NCBI GenBank assembly: GCA_964036665.1
Contig: OZ038530.1
Coordinates: 7,640,501-7,704,500 of the forward strand
DNA: 64,000 nt
DNA from: Gordius sp. MW1
Taxonomy: Eukaryota; Nematomorpha; Gordioida; Gordea; Gordiidae
Direction: 5' to 3'
Shown here in pieces: positions 13,310 to 24,899 of the stretch. The first letter of the stretch is position 1. The number at the start of each line of letters is the position of its first letter. The notes below the pieces were generated by a model that worked only from the letters and a program-made list of their open reading frames with translations, made no database searches and had not been told where the DNA came from. The position numbers were made by a program, and so were the translations under genes.

Positions 13310-16300
13310 AGTCTAAACTACCCGTCAAGGATTGGTCATATATTAGTATCTTTACAAGCCCTATCAGGTATTTGGTCCTACAGTCGTGGGTTTTAATTTG
13401 ATGAGTTTCTTCCATCCTGATTGGGTAAGTGTCATGTCGATTAATCTTCTTTGCACTCATAACTTTGTCCATTCGCCCTTTCATGTCACACGAGGCCATC
13501 ATCTTCCTCACTTCCCCGGTAGCTCCATGTCCATTAACTTAATCATCTCCCTTCTTAGTATATCCCCATACCATTTTATACGATTTTCTTTAATCAAGTC
13601 CGCCACAGGTTGAATACCCATTTTGTCATGTCATTCGTCATAAGTCAAGCTTTGTATACCCCGAGCTACACCGTATCTCCGTGACCTGTATTAGCTTATC
13701 TTCCGTGGTGTTTAATGCCCATGTTTCACTTTCATAGAGTAACACCGGTCTCATGATGGATTTGTAAGCTTTGCTCTTCAACCATATCGGCATTTTCTAC
13801 ATTACACCGTATATACTTCACCATTTAAGCTATCCTTTTTAGATCCGGATGTAGCATCGAGCCGAAAACATGTCAACTTATGGGTACTTTATATGGTCAT
13901 TTAGCCATTGGTTACCTGTAACGCTCATTTTGTTGTATACCGTTTTTCGCTTGTTAACCTTTAAACCATATCGCTAAGCGTTTTGAACACTTTTTAGCTT
14001 CTTAGAAAATTTTATCCTTTGTTTCTTCGCATAGTACTATATCATCGGCATATAGCATACACCATGGCGAGTGCTTTTAAATGTCTATTACTCGTGTCCT
14101 TAATTATATTAATAAAAAGGGACTAAAAGCACATCCTTGATGTAATCCAATTTCAACCCGGAAAGGTTTAGGGTCCTCAACTGTCGTTTTAACGCAAGAA
14201 TTTGAGGCCTCATAAATATTTTCGTAAGCCATATATATGCGTCAGGGATTTTTTTTTCTCATGCACCACCATATTAAATCGAGGGACTGTGTCATTAGCT
14301 TTCTCCAAGTCGTTAAAGACCATATGTAGGTCTCTTCTATTTTCACCATATTTATCCACCATTTGTATTAGTGCGAAGATTGGGTTGATTGTTGATTTGC
14401 TAGCCTCAAATCCGAATTGGTTAGTCGAAATTTCCACCTCGTTTTTCAGCCTTGCTACTAAGATCCTTTCTATAAGCTTTAAGGAGTGGCAAGTTTGCTT
14501 GATACATCTGTGATTGGCACAGTCCTGAGGGTCTCCTTTGCCCTTAAATAAGGGTATAATCGTGCTTGCTCTCCATCGATTCGGAATTCGCTTTTCTACC
14601 AATATTTTGTTAAAGAGGTTAGTCATGGTCGTGACCTTCTTCACGGCATCCGAGCCATGCTTTCATTGGTATTCCATCTGGGCCATTTGTTTTTCCTTTT
14701 TGCATCTTGTTCATTTGTGTCCTAACTTCATCCTCCTGAAATGGTTCGACCATACTTATGTTTGGCTCAAATTTGGGAAGAGAATCCTTGTCATTTGCAA
14801 TATTCATAAATGTCTTAAAATATCTTTTCCACCTTTCCATGCCTTCTTTCGGCTTGAAAAGGTTTGACCCTTCTCGTTTTGACTACTTTAAGAACTCCGA
14901 CATCGCTTCTCCTTCTATACCCTGCGCAAATTTGTACATAAGCCTATCGCCCCATTTATGGTTCACTTTGTTTCCCATCTCGGTGTCGGCGGTCCTGGCT
15001 ACTGCAACCATAGACTAGATAAACTGCTCATGCCATATGTTGCATATGGTTAATTGTGTGTCAAATTTTCCTCCATAAGAGTGCAAGTGGTGTATTTTAA
15101 CCATGTAATTTTGCCTTATAACAGTCAATTTACCTTCCTGACTAGTTTATAAATTAGAACGAACGTCAATAAATTAATATTATACAAAATTTTTGGCGCT
15201 ATATTATTAAACAAACTTTAATCGCATTATTTATATTTTCAATTTATTATGTATTGTGTAAGTGGTATTTGTTTTAAAATGCTGTTTTTTACATCTACCC
15301 AATTCAATATTTTCTATTTACCTTTTTAAGATTATTAATATATATGATCACCACTTTACAATGCACACATCAAAATGGTGGAAAAGGGTACACAGTTTGT
15401 GCGTTGATGAGCAGTCTATCTAGTCTATGATTACAACGGCCTTTTTTGCAGCTCTCATAGCGTTCCAATACTCTTGATAATCCTCCGACTTTATGCTACC
15501 GTCTATATAGATTTTTCTTTCGGAGAAATCCCTAACCGATTACCCACTACCATAGTTCCCTATTCATAGCTTTGCCTCCTTTGGTCTGTCCTAGAACACG
15601 AATTGCTGTTTTCTTTATGTCCTTAGTTGGTATCTCCCAATCGTCGTGTATGTCCCTCTGCAACTTCCTTGCACCCAAAAATAAGGAGGCTTTTTGATGG
15701 TATTCTTTGTTCGTCGACGTATCCTTTAGCCTTTCGTATCGAATTCTAAGTTCATAGACCTATTTTCTTTTTGAAAAAACTCTTCTGTCAAGATCCATAG
15801 CAAGAGGACCGTGCTGCCTGGCGATTTGTCCCCCCGGTATTACTTTGCAATCCTTGTTGGTCCTTAAGTCTTTTTGCCGTATGAACAGATAGTCAATTTT
15901 TTTTAAATGCTTCCTACTTCTATAAGTCACAATAGGATCTTAGCGTTTTTAAAAATAGGTGTTAACGATCGCCAACTCGTATGCTTGGGATACTTGGAGA
16001 AGTTTTTCCCCTTCTTTGTTCTTCAGACCATGCCCATAGCCTCCATGATTGCGTTCATACCCGAGAAGATCTTTCCCTATGTGAGCGTTGAAATCCGCCC
16101 CAATAAATTGCCTTTCTTACTATCCGATTCCTTGTATTTCTATTTCATGAATCGAATATATGTCTTTTTCTGATTCCAAACACCCAATTTGGGGAGCATA
16201 CGCGCACATAACAGTTAGGAGGCCCCCTTGATCTGCAATATTCACTTACATTAGCCTGTCTGAACAACGCTTCACTTTCACCTCCTTGTCCTTGAACTAT

Positions 16301-16760
16301 TCGCCTAGCACAATACCGACCCCGTTTCTATGATTTGGTGACTCACTGTAGAATAGCTTGTATCCCTCTTCTAATTCCCGGGCTTTGGTTCCGTTCACCT
16401 CGTCTCTTGTAGGCAGGCGATGTGTACTTTTCTTCGTTATAGCATTTGTGCGACCTCGATGATCTTCCCCGTCAACGTTCTTACATTCCAGCACGTTATG
16501 CGCATTCTTTCCACAACTAATTTCCTTAATCGCCTTTGTTGTGAGTAGGGCAGTAACCCTGTGTGTTTTTTACTTTGCACGGGCGCGGTATGCAGTGCGC
16601 GTCGTTTGTGGTGGACGCCCTAGCTTTCTCTTGTAAAATTTTATTTAAAACTATCATTATTAAGGAGTTGGTTTTTATAGCCGGTTTCCGACCTGACGCC
16701 ATCCCTCCACTTTTTGCACATGGACTTGGGACCGTCATAGGTAGATGCAAGATTTATTTT
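13310..16760 (-). mobile_element. RTE-like non-LTR retrotransposon, degenerate (LINE copy 1)
   Basis: Read on the minus strand. An apurinic-type endonuclease starts near 16500 with TCWNVRTLTGKIIEVAQ and continues HIACLQETR, GYKLFYSES and NHRNGVGIVLGE, with stops and shifts. The RT begins near 14840 (MERWKRYFKTFMNIAN, KMQKGKTNGPDGIPMKAW). It continues at 14210-14644 with RIPNRWRASTIIPLFKGKGD, QFGFEASKST and DLHMVFNDLEKA, then a YADD-equivalent region near 14040. The C-terminal part runs to about 13310, where thumb-like fragments such as TWSYRG and SSN are scattered with stops. The order EN-RT and these motifs are those of RTE-type LINEs often annotated as craniofacial development protein 2-like. 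Many in-frame stops make it a dead copy. Confidence 0.85.
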
Positions 16761-16969
16761 GTATAACAAAAATTACGTAGTTTTGTTAATCTTAAACCCT
16801 ACAATTTTTTGGGATCGACATATTAATAATCACAAGCTCTAAATCGTTATTGTAAAAATTAAATTATAAGAAAATTTTATATACATCATAACAAAAAAAT
16901 TTATATATTATAACAAACAACCATTTTTTATACGTTAAATAATAAAATGACATTGTTTCAATAATTTTG

Positions 16970-17110
16970 CCAGCTGGAGTTGGGCCTACTCTTAGCTGGC
17001 CCTGCCCGAGCCCGTTTGGTTACCTTAAAGCCCGTCCAAATCCGGCATCTAATCTTTTTTGACAAAAGGCCCATTCTTGGCCCGCACGTTTATAGGCCAT
17101 AGGCCGGAAA
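16970..17110. repeat. GC-rich dispersed repeat fragment
   Basis: Local burst of GGCCC/GCCCG words (CTGGCCCTGCCCGAGCCCG, AAAGCCCGTCCAAATCCGGC) in AT-rich surroundings. It resembles the patches at 4140, 12538, 36570 and 60340, but ends and duplications were not found. Confidence 0.45.
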
Positions 17111-17119
17111 TTTATAATT

Positions 17120-18215
17120 TTAACTTTGCCGACGCCAGACACATTTGCATTAATAAAGTTGGTTATCTCATGATTATCTAAAAGTAGACCTTAATAATTA
17201 ATTTACTTAACCTTGAGGATTATCAAATCTTACTCATATCCAATCATTAATCCCTACTGCAGATATAACACACCCAGTTTCTAAAGAGTAAGTTTTAAAG
17301 TGAAACATTTATGAATGAAGCATAAAATGCTTTGTGAAATTATCATTTACTTGTGTATTATTTGTATTTTATAATTAGGCTCTTTTCTAGTTATTAGCAC
17401 TGACAATTTTTAAAACAAGGAATTTAAAATAAGTCTAAATAAATTTGTTATGCTTACAAAATTAAATTATATTCATTACTTTTATTACTAAACTCTCGCT
17501 TATATTATAGTCTTTTAGAGAAGTCATTAAATTATTTTTTATTTTAGAACATGCACTAGGGTTACAAAATTTTGTATAAATCGTCTTAGAATTGGTATTT
17601 CATCTAAAATTAAATCTCAAAATAAATAAGGTAATATTACTATCAGCTCATTACTAACAAGAGTCCTTTTAATATCATTGAATTTTCTATATAATTTGGT
17701 AAAATTTGATGTGGAGGGGGGCGGCGGTTCTAACCCGAAAATCCCTTCCCTACGCCACTGGACATCTTAGAAATTTTTTTATTGCATAATTTTCTTTTGG
17801 TTTTTATAATATTTGAACTTGAAGTAGTTATACTTTGTGCTTTTAATTCTAACCTTAAAAAATTTTATTAAAATTTATTATTATAATTTTATCAAATAAA
17901 AGTACAAAGGGAATGACGAGGTGCAATTTTAATTAGATTAATCCAATGCATTTTGTAGAATATTTTTTCTTTGATAAATTTAACTAAATACTTGACTTAT
18001 ATAGATTTAGTAATCTATTATTTAATAAGAAAATTTGTATATATAGTCGTAATCAACCAAATTATGCCAAAAAATTCAATAATAACTTTAACCAAACTAA
18101 TGTTGAATTTTTGTATTATATGGATAAAAACATAAAATAATTTATTGGTGAATTTTTTTATTATTGATTATCAATGGAGTTTATGACCCATAGGATTTAG
18201 ATTTTATAGTCAATA
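17120..18215. other. AT-rich intergenic DNA
   Basis: No gene seen. A G-tract and C-rich patch at 17714-17760 ending CTACGCCACTGG resembles the ends of the G-tract MITE family listed elsewhere. Confidence 0.4.
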
Positions 18216-18228
18216 AATTGAATCTGAG

Positions 18229-18403
18229 GGTGCCCTATCAACTCGCCGAAAACAATCTCGCCGAAAAATAATGTCCCCCAGCTAAAAAAAGGTCCCCAAG
18301 CTTATTAACCCTAACCCATCAACCAATCACAAATTTGGGGACATTTTTTAGCTGGGGGACATTATTTTCGGCGAGATTGTTTTCGGCGAGTTGACGGGCC
18401 ACC
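18229..18403. mobile_element. Palindromic MITE with 9-bp target duplication
   Basis: A 175-bp foldback element. The ends GGTGCCCTATCAACTCGCC and GGCGAGTTGACGGGCCACC are inverted repeats that continue inward through CGAAAACAATCTCGCCGAAA and ATGTCCCCCAGC for about 70 bp. It is flanked by the perfect 9-bp duplication GAATCTGAG (18220-18228 and 18404-18412). Long inverted repeats with a 9-bp duplication point to the Mutator-like group. It ends 110 bp before the BCL7 start codon, so it lies in that gene's promoter or 5' UTR. Confidence 0.9.
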
Positions 18404-18513
18404 GAATCTGAGTACCGTTAAGGAGTTTCGTCCCTAGTAAGTGGAACTTTTTAGGAAAACGGCTGTAATATTTGTGACAACTTTGTATAAATCTGTGTGT
18501 TTAGTATTTTTAA

Positions 18514-19056
18514 TTGTCCCTAATGTCCCGTTCAACACGAGCTGAAACTCGGAGTAAGGCTAAGGAAGACATCAAGCGCTTTATGCACTCCATCGAAAAA
18601 GTCAGAAGATGGGAAAAGCGATGGGTTACTTTAGGAGACACTACTATGCGAGTTTATAAATGGATTCCAATTATTGAGCACATTACAAAACCCAAAAATG
18701 AAATTCTTTCTGATCAACAAGATGAAGAGATCAAAGGAAATTTTAATACAAACCAGACACTTGAATCGGAATACATTTTAAGTAAATTCCCCACTGATAA
18801 CACCCTAAATATTATATCTAAAGAAACAGCTGTATATAAAATATATCAGAACATGTTCAAATCTGATGAGAATTTAAAAGAATTTGATAAAACCACTCAT
18901 TTAGAAACAAATGATGTTGTCAATTCAAATATAAGTGATAGTAATAACATACCAGCTACCACGATACAAACATTCAATAACACTTCAGATAGTGATCAAA
19001 ATACTTATCCTTTACTTAATAATATTTATACTTCAGATATAACATCAATTAAATAA
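18514..19056 (+). CDS. BCL7: BCL7-family SWI/SNF (BAF) subunit, intronless
   Basis: A single open frame of 180 codons. Residues 1-52 form the conserved BCL7 domain: [38 protein letters not shown] and VYKWIPI, which aligns closely to human BCL7A/B/C. The rest is low-complexity, Asn/Ser/Thr/Asp-rich and poorly conserved, as in other family members (human BCL7A is 210 residues). Known role: an accessory subunit of the BAF chromatin-remodelling complex in the nucleus, with the N-terminal domain contacting the complex. No introns are visible here, although neighbouring genes have many, so it may be an intron-poor native gene or a retrocopy. An AATAAA lies near 19120. It converges with Derlin-1, whose stop is about 300 bp downstream. 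Confidence 0.93.
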   Translation: MSLMSRSTRAETRSKAKEDIKRFMHSIEKVRRWEKRWVTLGDTTMRVYKWIPIIEHITKPKNEILSDQQDEEIKGNFNTNQTLESEYILSKFPTDNTLNIISKETAVYKIYQNMFKSDENLKEFDKTTHLETNDVVNSNISDSNNIPATTIQTFNNTSDSDQNTYPLLNNIYTSDITSIK

Positions 19057-19354
19057 ACAACCTTTCATGTTTTTACATTAATGTTTTTATTTGTGAAACC
19101 TATATTTATATTATTTTGAATAAATATTTTATTTCAGACAAAGTTTTTGGTTTTGGCAAAAAAATAAGAATCTGTTTATAAACCTTCACTTTTAAACAAA
19201 TTTTAAATTAGTTTTTGTGCACAGTTTCAACAAATAAAAAGGCAAACACGATATTAATCATTTATTTTGAATAATGTTGACACAAGATGTTATCTAAATC
19301 ACAAATGTACGAAATACACAAATAAAAAACAATATTTTAAATTATGATTTTCTC

Positions 19355-21783
19355 CTATTCATCTAATCGTCGCCCTTGACCCCAATTTCTCCTTCTAACT
19401 CCATCTTCATTGTCTCCATCATTTTGAGGTCTGCCTTGTCTGAATAATGGAGGTACACCAAATCCACTCACGCCACCCACACGATTTGGCAAATATTTAT
19501 ACCTTTATTAAATGAGGCAATAAATAAAATTAGTTTAGATAAATTATAAAATATTAGGCACATAATATTAATAAGAATTATGGATTGTACTAAATATATT
19601 AAATAAAAAATACTTTGAGGTGTCTAACGTAGGGTAATTTGAAGTTTAAAAACTAAAACCTAAACTAGATAAATTTCTATCTCTAGTTTAACTAATTTTT
19701 ATAAACATTTATACCTTTTTCAATTTTAAACATACTGAGTAAAATTAAAAAAAATACCTAAAGTTACACCCAGAAAAAATTTAATTATTTTTTTTTCAAA
19801 ACTTTTATAACAATAATTCTGTAAAAAATCTTTGGGGGCTATTATTAGCTTCTATAATTATTTTGAACATGATCAAACAATAATCTATATCAAAATTAAT
19901 TCAACAACTTTTACCCAAGCTTTTTGCTGACTATTATGAGGTATATAAAACATAATTACCATTAATCACCTCAAATTTGAATTAGAAAGTAAAAGCTTAA
20001 CACTGACATATTTTCTGTTTAATTCAACACACCTTGTGAAATATTTAAATTCATATACAACTGAACAGTAAGTTTAAACTAATATAAATTATTTATGGTG
20101 CAAGCAAACAATTAAACTTATATCCCACAATCAAAAAGCAAGTTATTTTAACAATATTTTAGTTGTCACCCACCCAACAAAATCTATTTTGCTTACATAT
20201 AAAAGCTAATTTTACTCTCAATCAACAACTTATATTTTTTACAGACTTTTATAAAATGCCTTATATTATAATATGCATTTTCATACAATAATTGATGCCA
20301 CATATATATTTTTTTGTAGATAAACAAAATTGATTTTCAAAATATTTATAATTAAAATTTAATAAAACAGGCACAAGATTAATAAACTTTACGCTATATA
20401 TAAAAATTAAATTAACACTCTCAGACATTGAAAAAAATCAAATTATAATTCAAGAATTTTAAAAAAATAATACTAAAAGGTTGGTTAATAAACAAAATTG
20501 GTTAAATTTTTACAGAAAAACAAACTTTTTCTATGTAACATTAAGAATTTAATTTTATACATAAAATATACTCTAATGTTTATTTGCCTTAAAACTTAAA
20601 TTTTGTATTCAGTCATAGAATGAAACAAAAAGGAAAATTAAAATTTTTTTAATTTGACCTTAATCACACAATAAAATATTTAGTGTCATGCAGCTTTTAA
20701 ATTGCAAAATTTATTATACCACTCCCTTTAGCCTTAAATAAGATCACTTATAGAAATGCTTAAGCTACTACTTAATGTGAAATATGTATGTATTTTATAA
20801 TTATGTAACTAATAAGAGTTATGTTTTGTAAATGTGCTAAAAATAAATGAAAACAAAATAAAGCCATATTTTCCCCCTAAATTTGAGTACATTATTTCTT
20901 ATCTAATCATGCATTATTGCAAGCTAATAATGTACTTGCAACCATAAATACTATTTTTAACTTACAAAATATTTGGAGTCTCAAGGAAAGATCTTCCACC
21001 AAATTCTTGTGGATATTTAAATTTGAGAAAAAAGTAAAGATGGCCCACAAATATACCTAGAATTTCACTCATTGCCCTATATTAAAAAGCATGTGTAAAA
21101 CTTTCAAAAACTAGCTTTATAATTTACCCTCCTCTTAGTATCATATTGAATGCTGCCAAAACCCATGGCAAATAAATTGCCTAAAAATTATTAAAAATGC
21201 TCATATAAGGTTACTTTGAATTGTGTTCCAAACCAAAATGACACTATAACATCTTTATTTAATTGACACCATATGTACAATACACTTAATACCATAGGAT
21301 CTAAAAGTAGCTAAAATTAATTTGATGACCAAAAAAGCATAGATTTACCATCACATTTGCAAATAGAGATATTATTACAAGTATGAACCAATTAAAGATA
21401 AGCATGAAAAGGTAATCAGCAGGGCGTCTGTCATATGTGCCTACCAAGTAAGTATACAAGTTAAAAGGTTATTTATTACCTGACTCTAACTGAACTGAAT
21501 AATTGTATAAAAAGTATAAAAGAAGTAAGTAATGAAACCCTGTGGATGGTGATAAAGGATAAAAAAATAAAGCTGTTATTGGCCTCCAAAACTAAACATT
21601 AAAGGCAAAAAAATTAAACTTTACTTGAAATTGTTTAATAGTTGGTTCATATAAAAGTATCATTTGATAAGGATTTATCAGACCCATGCGACCTGCTAAA
21701 GGAAACACCATTGTTAGAGTAAACCATATTCTTGTTATCAACGGTATTCCCTTATACCAATCCATTATATCGTTTTGAGCCAT
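19355..21783 (-). CDS. DERL1: Derlin-1, ER-associated degradation channel subunit
   Basis: Seven exons (minus): 21783-21625, 21591-21480, 21440-21349, 21310-21215, 21180-21128, 21076-20966 and 19502-19355. Total 771 nt, 256 residues (human 251). The N-terminus reads DWYKGIPLITRIWFTLTMVF. The rhomboid-pseudoprotease WR motif is present (FWRPITALFFYP), followed by DRRPADYLFMLIFNW, SVLYIWCQLNKDVIVSFWFG and the GxxxG-containing ILGIFVGHLYFFL. The tail contains VGGVSGFGVPP and ends WGQGRRLDE. Derlins lack catalytic Ser/His and help move misfolded proteins out of the ER, recruiting p97/VCP by the C-terminal SHP motif. In human this motif reads WGQGFRL, whereas here the Phe is Arg. Four of six introns are only 33-39 nt. 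Confidence 0.95.
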
Positions 21784-22655
21784 GGCTTACAGATGACGTA
21801 GTATGGAATGAACGCAATTTGAAAAAATTCACATGTGGCAGAATCATGAAAACTCGGTAGTGTCTACAACGTTATTACAAATGCTGGACATCATAGTTAA
21901 CTCTACCCTCACATTATAACCTGCAACAAACTACATGTGTTTGATAAAAAGCTTAACACTAATCTGACTGACGCTCGACCTTACTTCAAGCCTAACGTTG
22001 GTACATCAAAGGCAAAATGTAGTTCATTTAAAACAAGATGTATATTAACTAAATATTTTAGCAGATCGCATTATTAAACAACCACTTTTACTTAACTTTG
22101 ATTATGTTTTAATTCAATATCTCAATTTGGGCATCCATTGCCATCTGGACTATTTTTTAAAAATTTTGAGACGATATACTAATATTGGTAGCCTCCAAAA
22201 CTAAACTAGTAGATTTATTCTATAAACTACCAGCTATATATAACTCTATGTATAGGTTAACCTATTGAAACCTGAACATAGAGGCTATCGATGGTAAGAC
22301 TTGAAATCAAAATTTTAATTATTTTCTCTCTTAATCTTTGCACTAATTTTTTGTATAATATTCAATTATAGCTTAAAAAAGTCGTATTTATCATACAATG
22401 GAATACTTATATTTATTCCGCTATGTAGAACTTTTTAATTAAGCTTAGTTAGCAAATCGTTGTTTTCTACTACTTTATAAAACATAAAATATAAATCTAA
22501 TCATTTTTTCCCCTAACGACCTAGCCACCATCACCCCCCTCCCTTAAGCCATCGGTCTCCTTATATTTATGAATTTTTGAAACAATATCCATTTTCGATC
22601 ATATAATCAAAATTGAAATTATCGCATATAAAATAAAGCAAAACATTTATTGTGC
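21784..22655. other. Derlin-1 upstream region
   Basis: Contains the presumed Derlin-1 promoter. No TATA-type element or coding exon could be supported. A C-rich tract lies at 22533-22543. Confidence 0.4.
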
Positions 22656-22661
22656 ATCGAC

Positions 22662-22850
22662 TTACATTTGAGGGTTTTTGACGCCATGCCCCTTATTATC
22701 GTATGTCACCGCGTCATACACGTTGCGTAGGTTGGCAAAGTTTATAGCCCTAAATCGCACTGCACTTGACGCCACGAGTAAGGGAATTGTTATTCTTCGA
22801 GTAAAGTCTAGCAAGGTATTCCTTTCTTGACTTCCAGAAACAATAACCAT
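22662..22850 (-). CDS. Small uncharacterised ORF, 62 residues
   Basis: A minus-strand ORF begins MVIVSGSQERNTLLDFTRR and ends NKGHGVKNPQM, with GC-containing codons that differ from the AT-rich background. An AATAAA follows the stop by about 14 nt, consistent with a gene 3' end. The frame also stays open upstream of this ATG for a few codons (CGC TTC GGA AGT CAA TGC). Alternatively, CAAAT|GTAAGT at the end is a perfect splice donor and the ORF would be an internal or first exon. No family recognised. Confidence 0.35.
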   Translation of the reverse strand: MVIVSGSQERNTLLDFTRRITIPLLVASSAVRFRAINFANLRNVYDAVTYDNKGHGVKNPQM

Positions 22851-23063
22851 GCATTGACTTCCGAAGCGTTCATACAGAAACCTCGATCAGTATCATTTTT
22901 GGGAACGCATAATTATTATTAGATAGGCCCCGCAAAAAGGTAAAGAAAATAGTTGTCGATCGATATTTGGTTATCGACAAAGCCTAAGCCATTGCTCTGA
23001 AAACAGCACAAGCTTCTCGTGCTTCATAATAATTGCTATGCAAATTATGGGCTCACTTTTGTT

Positions 23064-23083
23064 GTCCGTCCGTCCGTCCGTCC
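23064..23083. repeat. (GTCC)5 microsatellite
   Basis: Five copies of GTCC in a row. Confidence 0.95.
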
Positions 23084-23260
23084 AACTTTTAATTTTGAAT
23101 GTGTAGATTTTAATGGCTGCGGACTTATGCTTCTGTAAAAGACTTTTTTCGCTTTTGCAAATAGACAAGCTTATGACCGCTGGTTGGCTTTAATTTTTTC
23201 GATCTCGCCCGAGCTCATTATCCATTATTGTTGTTGTGCCCAACTGATTAGCTTTATACA

Positions 23261-23540
23261 TAAATTTCTTTGGGCAACTTGTTTAGGTTGTTGCTATATA
23301 TCGGATAATTACAAAAATGGCTAAATGATTCCCAGCAAATTATATTAACCGTTGCTTACTTCTACTTTATCTGACCACGGCTAGAGGCCAAAATTCGGGT
23401 TATTGTTTTGTAAATTTCTTTTGACAATTTGTCTAGGTTGTTGCTTTATAACGGATGATTGCGACATTGGCTAAAAAATTCCCTGTAAATTAATGATGAC
23501 CGTTGTTAACAAATTTATATGACCCCGGCCAAAGGACAAA
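23261..23540. repeat. Diverged 150-bp tandem duplication
   Basis: 23261-23410 and 23411-23540 align. Each starts TAAATTTCTT and has AGGTTGTTGCT, CGGATAATT/CGGATGATT, a GGCTAAA word, ACCGTTG and GACC-CGGC. Non-coding. Confidence 0.75.
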
Positions 23541-23662
23541 ATTATTGATTTGGTTAATTGCTATTTTAATTGTATAATTGCTGCTTTGTGAATTTTTTTT
23601 GTTATTAACCTAAATCATTGATAATAAATTGTTCTTGTTAATATTAAACATAAAGGCTTTTT

Positions 23663-23961
23663 GTCCTTGGCTGTTGACTAATGAAAAAATGATCACTGGC
23701 TAAAGTTTGATTTGAAAACTTTTTCGTTTTTTTAATATTTGGCCCTTAGGTATTTAAACAATTTTTAACCGTCTGCTGACTGCTGACCAATAAAAAAAAT
23801 GCCCATTGGCCAAAATGTGAATCAAATTTTTTTTAATATTTAGTCCCTATATAATTATAGGCTATTTTGTCGTCTGCTGGCTACTGACCAATGGAATAAA
23901 TGACCACTGGACATAGTGTGGATCAAATTTTTTTCTTCTATATTTTGACCTTATATAATTT
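23663..23961. repeat. Three-unit diverged tandem array (~100 bp period)
   Basis: Units at 23663-23770, 23771-23871 and 23872-23961. They share a CTG(A/G)CTRCTGAC-like start, then AATG/ATAAA, CACTGG or CATTGG, a TGTG/TTTG-GATCAAA stretch and TTAATATTTRG. Stops occur in all frames. Confidence 0.75.
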
Positions 23962-24899
23962 CTCTCCCACGTCTCACCGCACCCCACACCCCTTACAAGG
24001 GTCTTTATGTATATAGTTTACAAATAAATTTGCCCCGTCCCTTTTTGCTTCTAAAACCGCTACCCACTAACCTAGCCCTAAATATAGTGCAAAATTTTCA
24101 CCTTCATTTTACCGTCGCATCTAATATTCGCACCATAATCGATTCTTTTACTCGCTAGATTAGGTAAAATGTTATCATTTCATTGTTGCTTTGTTGTTTA
24201 TGCTATACATATGCGCATGATTTGAATAGTCTATAGTCATAATTCAAATTATTGGTCCGCTTACTACAAAATTATAAAGCTTTTAAGGTTTAGCTTAAGT
24301 AAACATTTAAATTTATTCGTTTTCATTTTAACCCTTCATTGGTCAGGTCAAAATCCTAACACGGATAGTAAAGGTCGTCATGATGACCCCGAAATTTAAA
24401 TAGCTATAACTTATTTGTATTATAAAGTGATTTTTCGAATTTAAAAGCATATTTTAACTATGAATAAATTACTTTTGGTATTTGAACAAGTGGTTATAAT
24501 TTTATATCCATATTTTTCATCCAAATTCATAATTTTATAATTAAATTAAAATAAGATTGGATCTATAAATACAGAAAATGGCATTCAACGAGGTAAATTA
24601 TTATTATGAAAATAGTGTAGGTAAAGAAACAATTATATCGTTGTACAAGTATTATCTGACTCCCTGCTTGACCATTGCCCCCTCCCCCCTCATAGGCATT
24701 CTCGACCCTTCCCCCTATCTTACCCAAAAATAGCATAGCAAATGTACTAAGTTTATACGGAGTATAGATGAGTTTGTAACTCAACCGAGCCAGAAATACC
24801 TGGTAGTGGTGATTGAGCTTGTGTAGTCTCGTGATCCAAAAAGCTATACCTTTGGTAGCCAAACACAACTTTTGTGTTTGTTACTGGTGGGGTCACCCT

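Noticed and set aside
24563..24868. 101-codon minus-strand ORF
   Set aside because: No family resemblance, Gly-rich segment from a C-run, and it lies in LINE leader/intergenic DNA.
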